DNA of 64,000 bases from Chromatiaceae bacterium (GCA_027078745.1 JALWWO010000020.1:90219-154218), one strand, 5' to 3'. Counted from the stretch's first letter, positions 28,787-38,272 are shown. Numbers and translations are program-made. Notes: generated by a model not told the origin, from the letters alone.

Positions 28787-29692
28787 CTATTTCAGCATCA
28801 TGGCGAGGCGATATCGGTTATCCGCCAGGGCATCGGACTGTTGGCGCAGGCTGAGTTCCAGCTTCCCCATCTGGGCGGTCTTTTTTGTGCTGGAAGTCTT
28901 CTTCATCTCTTTCTCTAGCGTCCGCACTGCGTGCAACCGCCGCTGCACCTGTTCCTGTTCGCTCTCCACATCCCGATGCAGACTGGTAGTCAGTCGTTTC
29001 AGGGCTGCCTTGCTCAGCGGGGAATCGTTTTGATCCTGCGCTGCCTTTAATTGCTGCCGCAGGGTAGCTGCAATCCGATTGCGCAGGGCGATTTCCCGTT
29101 GAAAGGCTTCCCGTTCCGATTTCAGCTGGGATTCAAAGATCAGGGGATCCTGAGTGATGCCCGTGGCCTTCCGGTACCAGTTCAGGGCCTTGGCTTTGTC
29201 CCTGGGTACCCCGAGCCCTCGCTCATAGAGCAAGCCCAGATTGGTCTGGGCCGGCGCATAACCCTGGGCAGCCGCCTGAGCATACCAGCGGGCTGCTGCG
29301 GCATAGTCCGGTGCGGGCAGCCCCAATCCCTTCTCGTAGATTTCGCCCACATAGGTTTGTGCTACCGCATCGCCTGCTCGAGCTTTGGGGAGGAGAACCT
29401 GCAGAGCGGTCCGATAATCGGCTCGGTCAAACCGAATGAATTCGCCTCCCCGAATACCGCAATCGGATTGGGTGGTCTTGATATAGCGCCGTGGAGACAG
29501 ATAGGTCATGCGGGTGCCTAACTGCCGGACCTGGCCGGGCAGCAGGCAATCCACCAAGGCGAGATCTTCCACTCGGCGGGGATCCGAGCGCTCCTCGGGA
29601 ACCCTAGTTTGGACGGTCTCTTGAGAAACACAGCCGCCCAACAGGGCGATCAGGGTTAACCAACCCCAAGCGGGTATCGATGGCAAGTTCAT
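28787..29692 (-). CDS. Lipoprotein with Sel1-like repeats
   Basis: 301 residues from ATG 29692, preceded by GAGGGGG at good distance; the frame extended to 29842 is excluded by this. Lipobox LALLGGC-type (TLIALLGGC, Cys21) marks a lipoprotein. After a Cys-containing region come Sel1 repeats at about 120-190 (AVAQTYVGEIYEKGLGLPAP, AQTNLGLLYERGLGVPRDKA, KALNWYRKA), followed by a long helical, charged tail (EREAFQREIALRNRIAATL ...). Sel1 proteins mediate protein interactions; similar lipoproteins occur beside secretion and kinase systems. Convergent with the kinase gene (15-nt gap) and starts head-to-head with the hydrolase gene. Confidence 0.75.
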   Translation of the reverse strand: MNLPSIPAWGWLTLIALLGGCVSQETVQTRVPEERSDPRRVEDLALVDCLLPGQVRQLGTRMTYLSPRRYIKTTQSDCGIRGGEFIRFDRADYRTALQVLLPKARAGDAVAQTYVGEIYEKGLGLPAPDYAAAARWYAQAAAQGYAPAQTNLGLLYERGLGVPRDKAKALNWYRKATGITQDPLIFESQLKSEREAFQREIALRNRIAATLRQQLKAAQDQNDSPLSKAALKRLTTSLHRDVESEQEQVQRRLHAVRTLEKEMKKTSSTKKTAQMGKLELSLRQQSDALADNRYRLAMMLK

Positions 29693-30539
29693 GAATGCAC
29701 CCCCTCGAAAAGTGGTTGCATTGCAGTATAGCGGCCTAGGGAAGTCCTTAGGATTTTTCGGATGGATGCTGTTCTGTGGACTTTTAGGGGGCTGCGCTTC
29801 GCCACCCCAGCGGTTGGCCCTGCTGGCCCAAGAATTTGGCATGAAGGCCCAGCATCTAGCAGCTAAGGGCTATCGGCTTGTCGCCTACCGCAACGGGATC
29901 GAACAACCCGCCGGATTGCTCCACATCTATCTCGAAGGAGATGGCACCCCTTGGCTCACCCGCCATCGCATTGCACGGGACCCCACACCGAGAAATCCCC
30001 TAGCCCTGCGGCTGATGGCGCTGGATCCCGCCCCCAGCCTCTATCTGGGTCGACCCTGCTACAACGGTCAGCACCAAGCCCCCGGCTGCTCGCCCTGGCT
30101 CTGGACCCAAGGGCGCTATTCGGAAACGGTGGTGGCAACCTTGGAAGCAGCGATCCGGCAACAGATTCAGCGAGAAAATATCCGGAAGATCTGGCTCATC
30201 GGCTACAGCGGCGGCGGGGTGCTCGCCTGGTTTTTAGCTCAGCGGATTCCCCAAGTGGAAGTGCTCATCACCATCGCCGCCAATCTGGACGTCTCGCGTT
30301 GGACCGATCTGCACGGCTACAGCCCCCTCGATGGCTCTTTGAATCCTGCTGTGGGGCCACCCCTGCGACCTGCGGTGCGACAGTGGCATTTAGTAGGCCA
30401 GTGGGATACTAATGTACCGCTGGAACTGATCCAGGGCCTTCCCCTGAGCCGGAATGCGGAGATCCTCCCGCTACCCTCCGATCACCATTGTTGCTGGCTG
30501 CAGTACTGGCCCCGATTGCTCGCCCGCTTGCCTCCTTAG
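29691..30539 (+). CDS. Alpha/beta-hydrolase-like lipoprotein
   Basis: 282 residues from ATG 29691; TTG 29721 or ATG 29766 are possible and would avoid overlapping the divergent gene's start. Lipobox FCGLLGGC (Cys at residue 34 of the long form). The hydrolase core shows an oxyanion-like HIYLEGDGTPW strand, nucleophile elbow IWLIGYSGGGVLAW (Ser), acid in VGQWDTNVP and His in PSDHHCCW, so a Ser-Asp-His triad is complete. GRPCYNG and GCSPWLWTQGRYSETVV resemble a group of proteobacterial esterase-like proteins of unknown substrate. Ends convergent with the response regulator gene (4-nt overlap). Confidence 0.75.
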   Translation: MNAPPRKVVALQYSGLGKSLGFFGWMLFCGLLGGCASPPQRLALLAQEFGMKAQHLAAKGYRLVAYRNGIEQPAGLLHIYLEGDGTPWLTRHRIARDPTPRNPLALRLMALDPAPSLYLGRPCYNGQHQAPGCSPWLWTQGRYSETVVATLEAAIRQQIQRENIRKIWLIGYSGGGVLAWFLAQRIPQVEVLITIAANLDVSRWTDLHGYSPLDGSLNPAVGPPLRPAVRQWHLVGQWDTNVPLELIQGLPLSRNAEILPLPSDHHCCWLQYWPRLLARLPP

Positions 30540-31705
30540 CTCAGGGCAAAGAAAACCCCCACCGCAGCCAGGATACCCAAGGCCGCCGCCACACCGGTCA
30601 GGGCGTACATCTTGCCGTCCTTCGCAGCTAGGGCCGCGTTGAGCGCCTCCACCTGCTTTTCCGCAGCTTCCACCGCTTCCCGCGCGGCACTCCTGGAGAG
30701 AGTCTCGGCAATTTCCCGAACGCGTCCAGTGAAACGCTCGCTTTCCGTGAGCCTGTCCAGTTCTTGATCGATGAATTGCTGAGCGATCTGAATGAGTTGA
30801 TTCCGTTCCACTTCCAGGGCTTCCGCCAGGCGCCCGGGCAGTACTTCGTTCGTCAATCGTTGCTCTAACTGCTGACTCTGCTGATCCTGGAGTTCGAGCA
30901 TCTGCGCTTGAATACGCTCTGCCTCTGAGGTAACCCTTTCCCGCAAGAGGTTTTCCGTTTCAGAGAGGATCTCCGCGCGCAGACTTTCACTGGTTTCCGT
31001 GAGCAAGGGCGTTACGGTCGCTTGAATCATCCCCTCTTGGCTGGCTTCCAGGCGCTCTTGGAGATCTCGGGCCATGGGTTCCAAGGCCGCTTCCAGATGG
31101 TCTTCGATGCCCCGAGCGACTTCCCGCCGCACCAATTCTGTGATCGCTTCCGCATCCATCGGGGGTTCGGGGGGAGTAGGGGGGGCAGGCAGTTCGATCT
31201 GTGCAACGGCCCGAGCTACTTCTTCGCGGACCAAGGCTTCGATAGCGGCCTGATCCAGGGCCGGTGCTGGGGTGGCTTCTTCCGATGCAGCCGGGGGTTC
31301 AATTTCCGGCTCTGGAGGGGCTGCTTGCTCTTCCAAAAGCTTTTCCAGATGTTCGAGAATTGCTGGCAGCTTTTCCTGGGCAGCGGATTTCGCGAGCACA
31401 TCCACCGCACCTTTTTCCTTGGCCAAGGCCAAATACTCTGGCTCTTCGTTGGAGGTGCACATGACCACGGGAATCCGGGCGGTGTCAGGATCTGCTTTCA
31501 GTGCTTCCAGGGCTTCCAGCCCACTCATTCCCGGCATGGTGTGGTCCATGAAGATCGCTTCAGGCCGATTGGTCTTTACCCGTTCCAGCGCCTCTTCGGC
31601 AGACTCTGCCAAGTCCACCTCGATGTTATGGCGTTTGAACTGTAAGCGCAGTGCGTAACGGGCGGACTTAGAATCGTCCACCAGCAGGATCTTAAGTGGC
31701 TTCAT
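30536..31705 (-). CDS. Response-regulator receiver protein with coiled coil and C-terminal membrane anchor
   Basis: 389 residues from ATG 31705 (MKPLKILLVDDSKSARYALR); seven extra upstream codons are unlikely. CheY-like receiver at residues 4-125: acidic pair DD10-11, phosphoacceptor Asp54 (AIFMDHTMPGMSGLEAL), Thr in VVMCTSNEE and Lys in DVLAKSAA. A Pro/Glu-rich linker (PPEPEIEPPAASEE) is followed by about 200 residues of Glu/Arg/Gln-rich coiled coil, ending in one membrane helix (MYALTGVAAALGILAAVGVFFALS) at the extreme C-terminus. There is no DNA-binding or enzymatic output domain. Tail-anchored receivers are rare; the protein could be a phosphorylation-controlled membrane scaffold. No histidine kinase is adjacent. 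Confidence 0.82.
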   Translation of the reverse strand: MKPLKILLVDDSKSARYALRLQFKRHNIEVDLAESAEEALERVKTNRPEAIFMDHTMPGMSGLEALEALKADPDTARIPVVMCTSNEEPEYLALAKEKGAVDVLAKSAAQEKLPAILEHLEKLLEEQAAPPEPEIEPPAASEEATPAPALDQAAIEALVREEVARAVAQIELPAPPTPPEPPMDAEAITELVRREVARGIEDHLEAALEPMARDLQERLEASQEGMIQATVTPLLTETSESLRAEILSETENLLRERVTSEAERIQAQMLELQDQQSQQLEQRLTNEVLPGRLAEALEVERNQLIQIAQQFIDQELDRLTESERFTGRVREIAETLSRSAAREAVEAAEKQVEALNAALAAKDGKMYALTGVAAALGILAAVGVFFALS

Positions 31706-31853
31706 TCGGTGAATCCCCTGGCCCAATAGTGGATAGTAATGGGAATCGAGTTAAGAGCATCGATCCGCATGTGGTCCCAGCAAGGGTTTGCCCGGAGAGA
31801 CAGGCATTCCCTTGCAGTCGAACAAAGTGTAGAGAAAGCAGAGGAAAAGTTCC

Positions 31854-32549
31854 ATGGAAGAGCGCCCTTCCCTTCGTTTCTTAACCTTTCCCAATGAACG
31901 AGCTGTAGCGGAGGCGGCGGGCCGTTTTATCCTGCGCACCGCGGACGATGCCTTACAGGCGAGGAAGCGATTTCGCTGCGTCCTCGCCGGCGGGCGGACA
32001 CCGATCAGCACGTACACATGGCTCGCACGACAACGAACCCATTGGCAGGGTTGGGAACTCTATCTGGGAGATGAACGCTGCCTTTCTCCTCAGGATCCCC
32101 AGCGCAACAGCTGGATGATCGAATCGGTTTGGCTGCGGGCTGCTGAGGGCGCAGCTTTCTTTCCCATTCCCGCAGAACTCGGCCCTGCTGAAGCAGCTGC
32201 CCGTTATCGGGAGCAGATCGCAGAGGCCCTGCCCTTCGATCTAGTGCTCCTCGGTATGGGGGAAGATGGCCACACGGCCAGCTTGTTTCCCGGGCAGCCG
32301 CTGGAAGACGATCTCGTCGTGCCCATCTATCGGGCACCTAAGCCACCGCCCGAGCGGGTTTCCTTGTCCTATCCCGCCCTGCGCCAATCGCATCGATTGC
32401 TGGTATTGATCACCGGTACCCGCAAGCGCAAAGCCTTGAATGCTTGGCGGCGGGGAGCAAACTTGCCCATCGCTCAGGCGGTTCGCAACCGGCCCGCCTG
32501 GGTGTTTCTGGACGAAGCGGCGGCGGGCAGTCGTGCGCGCTTCAATTGA
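31854..32549 (+). CDS. pgl: 6-phosphogluconolactonase
   Basis: 231 residues, typical for the DevB/SOL-type enzyme. Motifs: CVLAGGRTPISTYTWLA (residues 42-58), ELYLGDERCLSPQDPQRNSW, and LVLLGMGEDGHTASLFPG, which carry the phosphate- and substrate-binding residues. It hydrolyses 6-phosphogluconolactone in the oxidative pentose phosphate and Entner-Doudoroff routes. No zwf or gnd gene is nearby. The 3' end overlaps the convergent methyltransferase gene by 8 nt. Confidence 0.92.
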   Translation: MEERPSLRFLTFPNERAVAEAAGRFILRTADDALQARKRFRCVLAGGRTPISTYTWLARQRTHWQGWELYLGDERCLSPQDPQRNSWMIESVWLRAAEGAAFFPIPAELGPAEAAARYREQIAEALPFDLVLLGMGEDGHTASLFPGQPLEDDLVVPIYRAPKPPPERVSLSYPALRQSHRLLVLITGTRKRKALNAWRRGANLPIAQAVRNRPAWVFLDEAAAGSRARFN

Positions 32550-34107
32550 GCAAGCCTTCCCGAGCGAACAGAACGAGAAGGGCGGAGATGGCCCGGCGCA
32601 CCCGTTCGAAAAGGTGTTCATCCTCGGGGTCCAGGGGAATCTGGCGGGGCGCTTGGACCATACCTTCCCGCAAGGCTTTCGTCAGATGTCGGGTGAGCTG
32701 TTCCTCGTTTCTGGAGCCGTCGAGCAGTTGCATGAGGCGTCGGGAAAAGGAATCCAGCTCCAGATTATCATGATGGATGGTGCTCACCTGGCGCAAACCC
32801 GCTTCCAGCTGTACCCGAGTCAGGGGGGAGAGAGCGGGTAGTTCCAGTTGGGGCGCGGGCACGCGCAACGCTTCGGGTTGGGCAGCGATAGCTCCCCGGG
32901 TGTACAGGCTAAACAGCTCCTGTAAGCAAGCATCCAGGTCCTGGGCGTAATCCCCTCCACCAGCAACTTCAACTTCCCCCATGGCGGTGGGCAACACTTC
33001 CATGAGTCGGGGACAGCTGGGGAATCGACGGGAGAGTTGGAGCACCACCGCTTTGGCCAAGGGATGGGAGATATACAATTCCTGACCGTGAGGGGCGAGA
33101 AAGGCCGTATCCCGCACCCGCCTCAGGTCTGGCGTCTCCGTGGGCCTGAGGTCGGATCGGAAGGCCAGCTGTACGAATTGATTGAGATGAATGTTGATGA
33201 CGCTGGGAAGAGATGCATCGACGCGGCACAGCAGGCTCTGGCGGTTTGCACGGTTCGTGGCAAAATCCAACCATTGTTCCAGGTCCCATTTATCTTCCAC
33301 CGAGGCGAGCGCTTCCCCGATGTGTTCCCCATAGTTTGAGGGAAACAGGGTGCTCACCTCCGTATCGCATAAATAGTACAGGCCGGCTCGGGCGATATCG
33401 ACAGCGAATTCATGGAACAGAAAGGGTTGGTTATGTTCGCCCAAGTATTCCGAGAACAGATAGTTAGGATGGACCTGTTGCAATCGCTGGATTTCTTCTT
33501 GGAGCAGACGGGCACTAGGCATTTCATTGCCTTGCAGAGCGGTATACAAGCGCTGCATGGCCTTGCGTGCGGTGGCGATGCGGGCCATGGGGGAATGCGC
33601 TGTTTTGCAGACATACTGCAGTAGATCCCGCAGAGGCGCCCGCAAATGCCAGCCCGGGAAACTGTTGTAGCGGAGATACAGGATGCCGTTCTGTTGGAGC
33701 AGCCTGGGAAATAGGGCTAGCAGATGCCTGCGCACCTCGGGGGAAACCCAAGAATACACCCGATGGGCAATCACGTAGTCGAATTGGCCCAGCTCACTCA
33801 GCTCTGGATGGAGATCCAAATATTCCGATGGAAAGAATGCAATGTTCTTTAGGGCGAGTTTCTCCGCCATGTCCCGGGCACGCTGGATCTTTCGGCGAGA
33901 GGGATCGATGCCGAGAAAATGCGCGGAAGGCAAATGATAGGCCATAGGAATGAGGTTATTGCCTTCGCCACATCCCAGTTCCAACACCCTGGCTTCCGCA
34001 GGCGTCTTTGCTGGCAGACCGAGTAACCGCGCGAGCACTGCCAGATGGTTGGGGTGGCTCTCGGGAAAGGCGATTCTTTCGTAGGGAAAGAGGTCGTAGG
34101 GATCCAA
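32542..34107 (-). CDS. SAM-dependent methyltransferase with methyltransferase regulatory domain
   Basis: 521 residues from TTG 34107; the frame is open for a dozen codons upstream but offers no ATG or GTG, so the true start is uncertain. The N-terminal region (YDLFPYERIAFPESHPNHLA) and class I SAM motif (ARVLELGCGEGNNLIPMAYH, about residue 40) are followed by a GIDPSRRKIQRARD acidic-loop block. Residues about 220-300 (HEFAVDIARAGLYYLCDTE) and the C-terminal 120 residues resemble the predicted methyltransferase regulatory domain (PKMT-type). Relatives are annotated as protein-lysine methyltransferases of outer membrane proteins, but the substrate here is unknown. Confidence 0.83.
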   Translation of the reverse strand: MDPYDLFPYERIAFPESHPNHLAVLARLLGLPAKTPAEARVLELGCGEGNNLIPMAYHLPSAHFLGIDPSRRKIQRARDMAEKLALKNIAFFPSEYLDLHPELSELGQFDYVIAHRVYSWVSPEVRRHLLALFPRLLQQNGILYLRYNSFPGWHLRAPLRDLLQYVCKTAHSPMARIATARKAMQRLYTALQGNEMPSARLLQEEIQRLQQVHPNYLFSEYLGEHNQPFLFHEFAVDIARAGLYYLCDTEVSTLFPSNYGEHIGEALASVEDKWDLEQWLDFATNRANRQSLLCRVDASLPSVINIHLNQFVQLAFRSDLRPTETPDLRRVRDTAFLAPHGQELYISHPLAKAVVLQLSRRFPSCPRLMEVLPTAMGEVEVAGGGDYAQDLDACLQELFSLYTRGAIAAQPEALRVPAPQLELPALSPLTRVQLEAGLRQVSTIHHDNLELDSFSRRLMQLLDGSRNEEQLTRHLTKALREGMVQAPRQIPLDPEDEHLFERVRRAISALLVLFAREGLLN

Positions 34108-34200
34108 AGGTGGCTCTGTTGCAAATGAGATCAGAATCAGAACATCTTATGAGATCGCTTGCGATTGTATCCCGATTTTGGCTCGAATCCAGGGGTTCAG

Positions 34201-34635
34201 ATGGCTGAGGAATGGCGCTTCTCGCCCAAGCCCGTCCACCGCCTGGAAATCTTCACCTTGTTGAGCTATGGATTAGCTGCTTTCGCCCTGGGGGTGCTCC
34301 CGATCCCCTGGAAATTCAAGCTGGGCTTGCTCTCAATTCTCGGGATCAGCTACATCTACGGCGTTTGCACGAGAACGAGTCCATGCTTCCCCGGGGCTCT
34401 GAAAACTGTGCGCTGGGATGGGCAGGACCGCTGGTGGCTGCACCTCGCTTCAGGAGAGGTGCGCGCCGCCCGGCTCTTGCCCTCAACCTATGTGAGCAAT
34501 TGGCTGATACTATTGCGTCTTCGGGCCGGTCTGCGCGGCTATTCCGTTCCTCTGCTCCCGACTTCCCACAATGGGGAAGCTTTGCGGCGGCTGCGGGTCC
34601 GCCTGCGTGGATCCGCGCATTCCTCGGAGAATTAG
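34201..34635 (+). CDS. YgfX (CptA)-like membrane protein
   Basis: 144 residues from ATG 34201 (MAEEWRFSPKPVHRLEIF); 14 codons upstream are dispensable. Two membrane helices (LLSYGLAAFALGVLPIPW and LGLLSILGISYIYGVC, about residues 20-55), then a cytoplasmic beta-rich domain with the YgfX pattern (WDGQDRWWLHLASGEV, LILLRLRAG, LRRLRVRLR at the end). YgfX/CptA in E. coli pairs with SdhE and affects cell shape; no sdhE-like gene lies upstream, so the pairing is not conserved here. Assignment rests on pattern and topology only. Confidence 0.6.
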   Translation: MAEEWRFSPKPVHRLEIFTLLSYGLAAFALGVLPIPWKFKLGLLSILGISYIYGVCTRTSPCFPGALKTVRWDGQDRWWLHLASGEVRAARLLPSTYVSNWLILLRLRAGLRGYSVPLLPTSHNGEALRRLRVRLRGSAHSSEN

Positions 34636-34646
34636 CGGGCGTTGCG

Positions 34647-34676
34647 TTGGAACCAATGGCTTCCAATCGTTAAACT
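34647..34676 (+). promoter_or_regulatory. Candidate tig promoter with overlapping inverted repeat
   Basis: TTGGAA (34647-34652), 18-nt spacer, TAAACT (34671-34676), about 80 nt before tig. TTGGAA (34647-34652) and TTCCAA (34661-34666) also form an inverted repeat with an 8-nt loop. This could be an operator, the end hairpin of the preceding gene, or chance. Confidence 0.3.
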
Positions 34677-34755
34677 AAAATATTTTGCGATTAGCACTGA
34701 TTAATTTGGGCGTAAGTGCACAGGCAACGCCCCCCATCGATGAGGCAAGATCAAG

Positions 34756-36060
34756 ATGCAGATTTCCGTGGAAAATGGGGAAGGACTCGAACGGCGGATG
34801 CGGGTGGATCTGGAACCCGAGGCGGTCGAACAGGCGGTCGAAAATCGTTTGAGGGAGTTTGGGCGCACTGCGCAGCTGCCCGGATTCCGCCCGGGGAAGG
34901 TGCCTCTCAAGATTCTGCGTCGTCGCTTTGGCAGGCAGTTCTATCGGGAAGTCCTGGGGGAATTCATCGAGTCTTCTTTTCAGGAGGCCTTGGAAAAAGA
35001 AGGTCTGCGAGCCGCCGGTATGCCCCAGATCGAGCCGCAGATCGATCCGGCCACGAAGACATATGGTTACACCGCCACTTTCGAAATCCTTCCGCGCTTC
35101 ACCTTGGGTTCTCTGGAAGGCAAGGTTTTGAAGGAACCCAAGGTAGAGATTTCGGAAGCGGATGTAGATATGCTTATCGAGCGCTTGCGGGAGCAGAACA
35201 AGCGCTTTGAACCGGTGGACCGTCCCGCCCAGGAAGGGGATCAGGTAACCCTGTCTTTCCAAGGTACTTTAGAAGGCGAACCCTTTGAGGGGGGTTCGGG
35301 GGAAGGGGTTTCCCTGGAGTTGGGCACCGGGCGCATGATCCCAGGTTTTGAATCCGGCCTGCTGGGAATGCGAGCCGGGGAAGAACGGACCCTGGATCTC
35401 CAGTTTCCAGCAGATTATCCGGCGGCACACCTGCGGGGAAAACCAGTGCAGTTTCGCGTCCAATTGCAATCGGTGGCGGAACCCGTTCTGCCAGAGGTGG
35501 ACGAGGCATTCGTGAAACAATACGGCATCGAAGATGGGGATTTGGAACGTTTCCGCCGGGATGTGCGGGAGAATATGGAACGGGAGTTGCGCCAGCGCAT
35601 CGAGGCCCGCGTTAAGAAACAAGCGATGGATCTATTATTGGAGGCCAACCCCATTGAGCTACCCAAAGTGTTGGTGGAAGAGGAAATCCAATCCTTGAGG
35701 AAGCAGATGCAACAGCAGATGGGCAAACAGTCCAGTGCTTTCCAACTGCCCGATTCGCTGTTCGAAGAGGAGGCAAAGCGCCGGGTCGCCCTGGGGTTGA
35801 TCATTGCCGAGGTGGTCCGCGCGAACAGCATCCAAGTGGATGAAGATCGGGTAAGAGCTACCGTGGAAGACCTGGCTGCCAGTTATGAGCATCCGGAAGA
35901 GGTCGTGGAATACTATTATCAGAATCAGGAACCGATGGATTCCGTCCGTTCCCTGACTTTGGAAAACCAAGTGGTGGACTGGGTGAAAACCCAGGTTACC
36001 CTAGAGGAAGAGCCCACCACCTTTGAGGCGATCACCCGGGGAGCTTCCAAAAATCAGTGA
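34756..36060 (+). CDS. tig: Trigger factor
   Basis: 434 residues, typical. N-terminal ribosome-binding domain with the signature loop [20 protein letters not shown] (about residues 40-59), central FKBP-type PPIase domain ([40 protein letters not shown], residues about 155-240) and the C-terminal chaperone arms (helical, [19 protein letters not shown]). It binds nascent chains at the ribosome exit. Leads the classical tig-clpP-clpX-lon block; the clpP start overlaps its stop. Confidence 0.97.
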   Translation: MQISVENGEGLERRMRVDLEPEAVEQAVENRLREFGRTAQLPGFRPGKVPLKILRRRFGRQFYREVLGEFIESSFQEALEKEGLRAAGMPQIEPQIDPATKTYGYTATFEILPRFTLGSLEGKVLKEPKVEISEADVDMLIERLREQNKRFEPVDRPAQEGDQVTLSFQGTLEGEPFEGGSGEGVSLELGTGRMIPGFESGLLGMRAGEERTLDLQFPADYPAAHLRGKPVQFRVQLQSVAEPVLPEVDEAFVKQYGIEDGDLERFRRDVRENMERELRQRIEARVKKQAMDLLLEANPIELPKVLVEEEIQSLRKQMQQQMGKQSSAFQLPDSLFEEEAKRRVALGLIIAEVVRANSIQVDEDRVRATVEDLAASYEHPEEVVEYYYQNQEPMDSVRSLTLENQVVDWVKTQVTLEEEPTTFEAITRGASKNQ

Positions 36061-36716
36061 GTTATACTATGAAATATTCCGCAGTCCATCCGGATTGGGC
36101 CCCGCAAGATCTGGGACTCGTGCCCATCGTCATCGAACAGACGGCACGGGGCGAGCGCTCTTTTGATATCTATTCCCGCCTGCTCAAGGAACGGGTAATT
36201 TTCCTGGTAGGGCCGGTGGATGATCAGACGGCCAATTTGGTAGTAGCCCAGCTCCTCTTCCTGGAATCTGAAAATCCCGATAAAGATATTCACCTCTATA
36301 TCAATTCCCCCGGAGGTTCAGTGACCGCTGGACTGGCCATCTATGACACCATGCAGTTCATCCAACCGGATGTGAGTACCATGTGCCTGGGGCAAGCTGC
36401 CAGTATGGGAGCGCTCCTGTTGGCGGGCGGCGCCCCGGGGAAACGTTTTTGCCTTCCCCATTCCCGCATGATGATCCATCAGCCCTTGGGCGGCTTTCAG
36501 GGGCAGGCTACGGACATCGATATCCATGCTCGGGAAATCCTCCACATTCGGGAGCAACTGAATCAAATCCTCGCCCGGCATACGGGGCAGCCGGTGGAGA
36601 AGATCACTGAGGACACAGAACGGGATCGCTTCATGGGCGGAGAAGAAGCTAAGGCTTATGGGCTCGTGGATCAGGTGATGGCACGACGAGTGAAGATTCC
36701 GTCATCCCAATCCTAG
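36057..36716 (+). CDS. clpP: ATP-dependent Clp protease proteolytic subunit
   Basis: 219 residues from GTG 36057 (GTGA overlap with the tig stop) or 215 from ATG 36069. Serine-protease triad: Ser in [15 protein letters not shown] (about residue 115), His in MMIHQPLGG (about 140) and Asp in [15 protein letters not shown] (about 189). The head [18 protein letters not shown] and [18 protein letters not shown] (oxyanion hole) are intact. Forms the tetradecameric barrel fed by ClpX encoded downstream. Confidence 0.97.
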   Translation: MSYTMKYSAVHPDWAPQDLGLVPIVIEQTARGERSFDIYSRLLKERVIFLVGPVDDQTANLVVAQLLFLESENPDKDIHLYINSPGGSVTAGLAIYDTMQFIQPDVSTMCLGQAASMGALLLAGGAPGKRFCLPHSRMMIHQPLGGFQGQATDIDIHAREILHIREQLNQILARHTGQPVEKITEDTERDRFMGGEEAKAYGLVDQVMARRVKIPSSQS

Positions 36717-36754
36717 TTTTGGTTGACATCTCGCCGAAAAGTTGGCAAAAGATC

Positions 36755-36782
36755 CTTGAAAATCGCGGAAATGCGCCCAGTG
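36755..36782 (+). promoter_or_regulatory. Candidate sigma-32 (heat-shock) promoter upstream of clpX
   Basis: CTTGAAA (36755-36761) matches the RpoH -35 exactly. After 13 nt comes GCCCAGTG (36775-36782), which matches the CCCCATnT -10 at its CCCA core. It lies about 40 nt before the clpX start. A TTGACA at 36723-36728 has no convincing -10, so a second housekeeping promoter is less certain. Confidence 0.5.
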
Positions 36783-36820
36783 CTCAAGGGTTAGTTTGGG
36801 CAATTGCTTGAGAGAGCGGA

Positions 36821-38092
36821 ATGAGCGGCAACGATCAAAACAAGGGGGAAGACAAGCTACTGTATTGCTCTTTCTGTGGGAAGAGTCAGCATGAAGTACG
36901 CAAACTCATCGCAGGCCCTTCGGTCTTTATCTGCGACGAATGCGTAGCCCTGTGCAACGATATCATTCGGGAGGAGATGAATGGGGGCGTGGAGGAAGCC
37001 ACAGATCGGTTGCCCAAGCCCAAGGAGATCAATGCGCGCCTGGATCAATACGTCATCGGCCAAGATCGGGCAAAAAAGATTCTCTCTGTGGCCGTGTACA
37101 ATCATTACAAGCGGATCGAAGCCAGTGATGCCAAGGAAGACATCGAGATCGCCAAGAGCAACATCCTGCTCATCGGTCCCACGGGTTCGGGGAAAACCCT
37201 GCTCGCTGAGACCTTAGCCCGACTGCTCAACGTGCCCTTCACCATCGCGGATGCCACCACCCTCACGGAGGCAGGCTATGTGGGGGAAGATGTGGAAAAC
37301 ATCATCCAAAAGCTCCTCCAGAAATGCGATTACGATGTGGAAAAGGCCCAGAAGGGCATCGTCTACATCGATGAGATCGACAAGATCTCCCGCAAGTCGG
37401 ACAATCCTTCCATCACCCGAGATGTTTCCGGAGAGGGAGTGCAGCAGGCCCTGCTCAAGCTCATCGAAGGCACCGTCGCTTCTGTGCCGCCCCAGGGGGG
37501 GCGCAAGCATCCTCAGCAGGAATTTCTGCAGGTCAACACTGCCCACATCCTGTTCATCGTAGGCGGTGCCTTTGCCGGCCTGGAAAAGGTTATTCAGAAC
37601 CGCTCTAGAAAGGGGGGGATCGGGTTCAGTGCGGAGGTGCACAGTCAGGACGAGGATCAGAAGATCGGGGAACTGCTACAGGATGTGGAACCGGAAGACC
37701 TCATCCGCTACGGCTTGATCCCCGAGTTCGTCGGTCGCTTGCCCGTGGTGGCGACCTTAGAGGAGTTGGACGAGAAGGCTCTGGTCCGGATCCTGACGGA
37801 ACCGAAGAATGCCTTGGTCAAACAGTACAAACGGTTGTTTGAGATGGAAGGCTGTGAGCTGGAGTTCCGCAATGATGCCCTGGTGGAGATTGCCCGCAAG
37901 GCCATGGCCCGCAAGACCGGTGCCCGAGGCCTGCGCACCATCATGGAGCAGACTCTGTTGGACATCATGTACGATCTGCCTTCCATGGAAGGGGTCACCA
38001 AGGTAGTGGTAGATCAGTCTGTCATCCGGGGAGAGAATGCTCCCTTCGTCCTCTACGAAAGCGGAGAAAAGCAGGCCGCTTCCTCTGAATAA
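36821..38092 (+). CDS. clpX: ATP-dependent Clp protease ATP-binding subunit ClpX
   Basis: 423 residues. N-terminal C4 zinc finger ([15 protein letters not shown] ... [10 protein letters not shown], residues 11-47), Walker [19 protein letters not shown] (about 115), Walker [17 protein letters not shown] (about 180), pore-2/IGF-type contact region and sensor-2 ([14 protein letters not shown]). Unfoldase that feeds ssrA-tagged and regulatory substrates into ClpP. 104 nt after clpP with its own candidate heat-shock promoter. Confidence 0.97.
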   Translation: MSGNDQNKGEDKLLYCSFCGKSQHEVRKLIAGPSVFICDECVALCNDIIREEMNGGVEEATDRLPKPKEINARLDQYVIGQDRAKKILSVAVYNHYKRIEASDAKEDIEIAKSNILLIGPTGSGKTLLAETLARLLNVPFTIADATTLTEAGYVGEDVENIIQKLLQKCDYDVEKAQKGIVYIDEIDKISRKSDNPSITRDVSGEGVQQALLKLIEGTVASVPPQGGRKHPQQEFLQVNTAHILFIVGGAFAGLEKVIQNRSRKGGIGFSAEVHSQDEDQKIGELLQDVEPEDLIRYGLIPEFVGRLPVVATLEELDEKALVRILTEPKNALVKQYKRLFEMEGCELEFRNDALVEIARKAMARKTGARGLRTIMEQTLLDIMYDLPSMEGVTKVVVDQSVIRGENAPFVLYESGEKQAASSE

Positions 38093-38118
38093 TCTCCGTT
38101 CTGGGTCCTGCAGTAGGC

Positions 38119-38147
38119 GTTGAACTCCCCTGCCTACGCCCAAATAT
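38119..38147 (+). promoter_or_regulatory. Candidate promoter upstream of lon
   Basis: GTTGAAC (38119-38125) followed after 13 nt by CCCAAATAT (38139-38147) gives a partial match to the sigma-32 promoter; read as sigma-70 it is TTGAAC, 16 nt, AAATAT (38142-38147). About 125 nt before the lon start. Heat control of lon is known in E. coli; here it is inference. Confidence 0.35.
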
Positions 38148-38163
38148 CCCCCTGCAAGAATCC

Positions 38164-38238
38164 CCTTTCTCCGAGCAATTCTCCGCCGATTTCCCCACTG
38201 TTCTGCTGCGCAGCATACCCTTAAGCCTCGGAGAAAGG
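38164..38238. repeat. 12-bp perfect inverted repeat in the clpX-lon intergenic region
   Basis: CCTTTCTCCGAG (38164-38175) is the exact reverse complement of CTCGGAGAAAGG (38227-38238), with 51 nt between. It would fold the lon 5' leader into a long-range stem ending about 35 nt before the start codon, or act as two operator half-sites. No T-run follows, so it is not a simple terminator. Confidence 0.6.
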
Positions 38239-38272
38239 CTGGGAAACCCATCTCACCAAAGGTTTTTTAGTT

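Noticed and set aside
29715-29735. TATACT -10 element for the Sel1 lipoprotein gene
   Set aside because: A minus-strand TATACT is present at the right distance from the start, but no -35 and no TG extension support it, so it was not listed.
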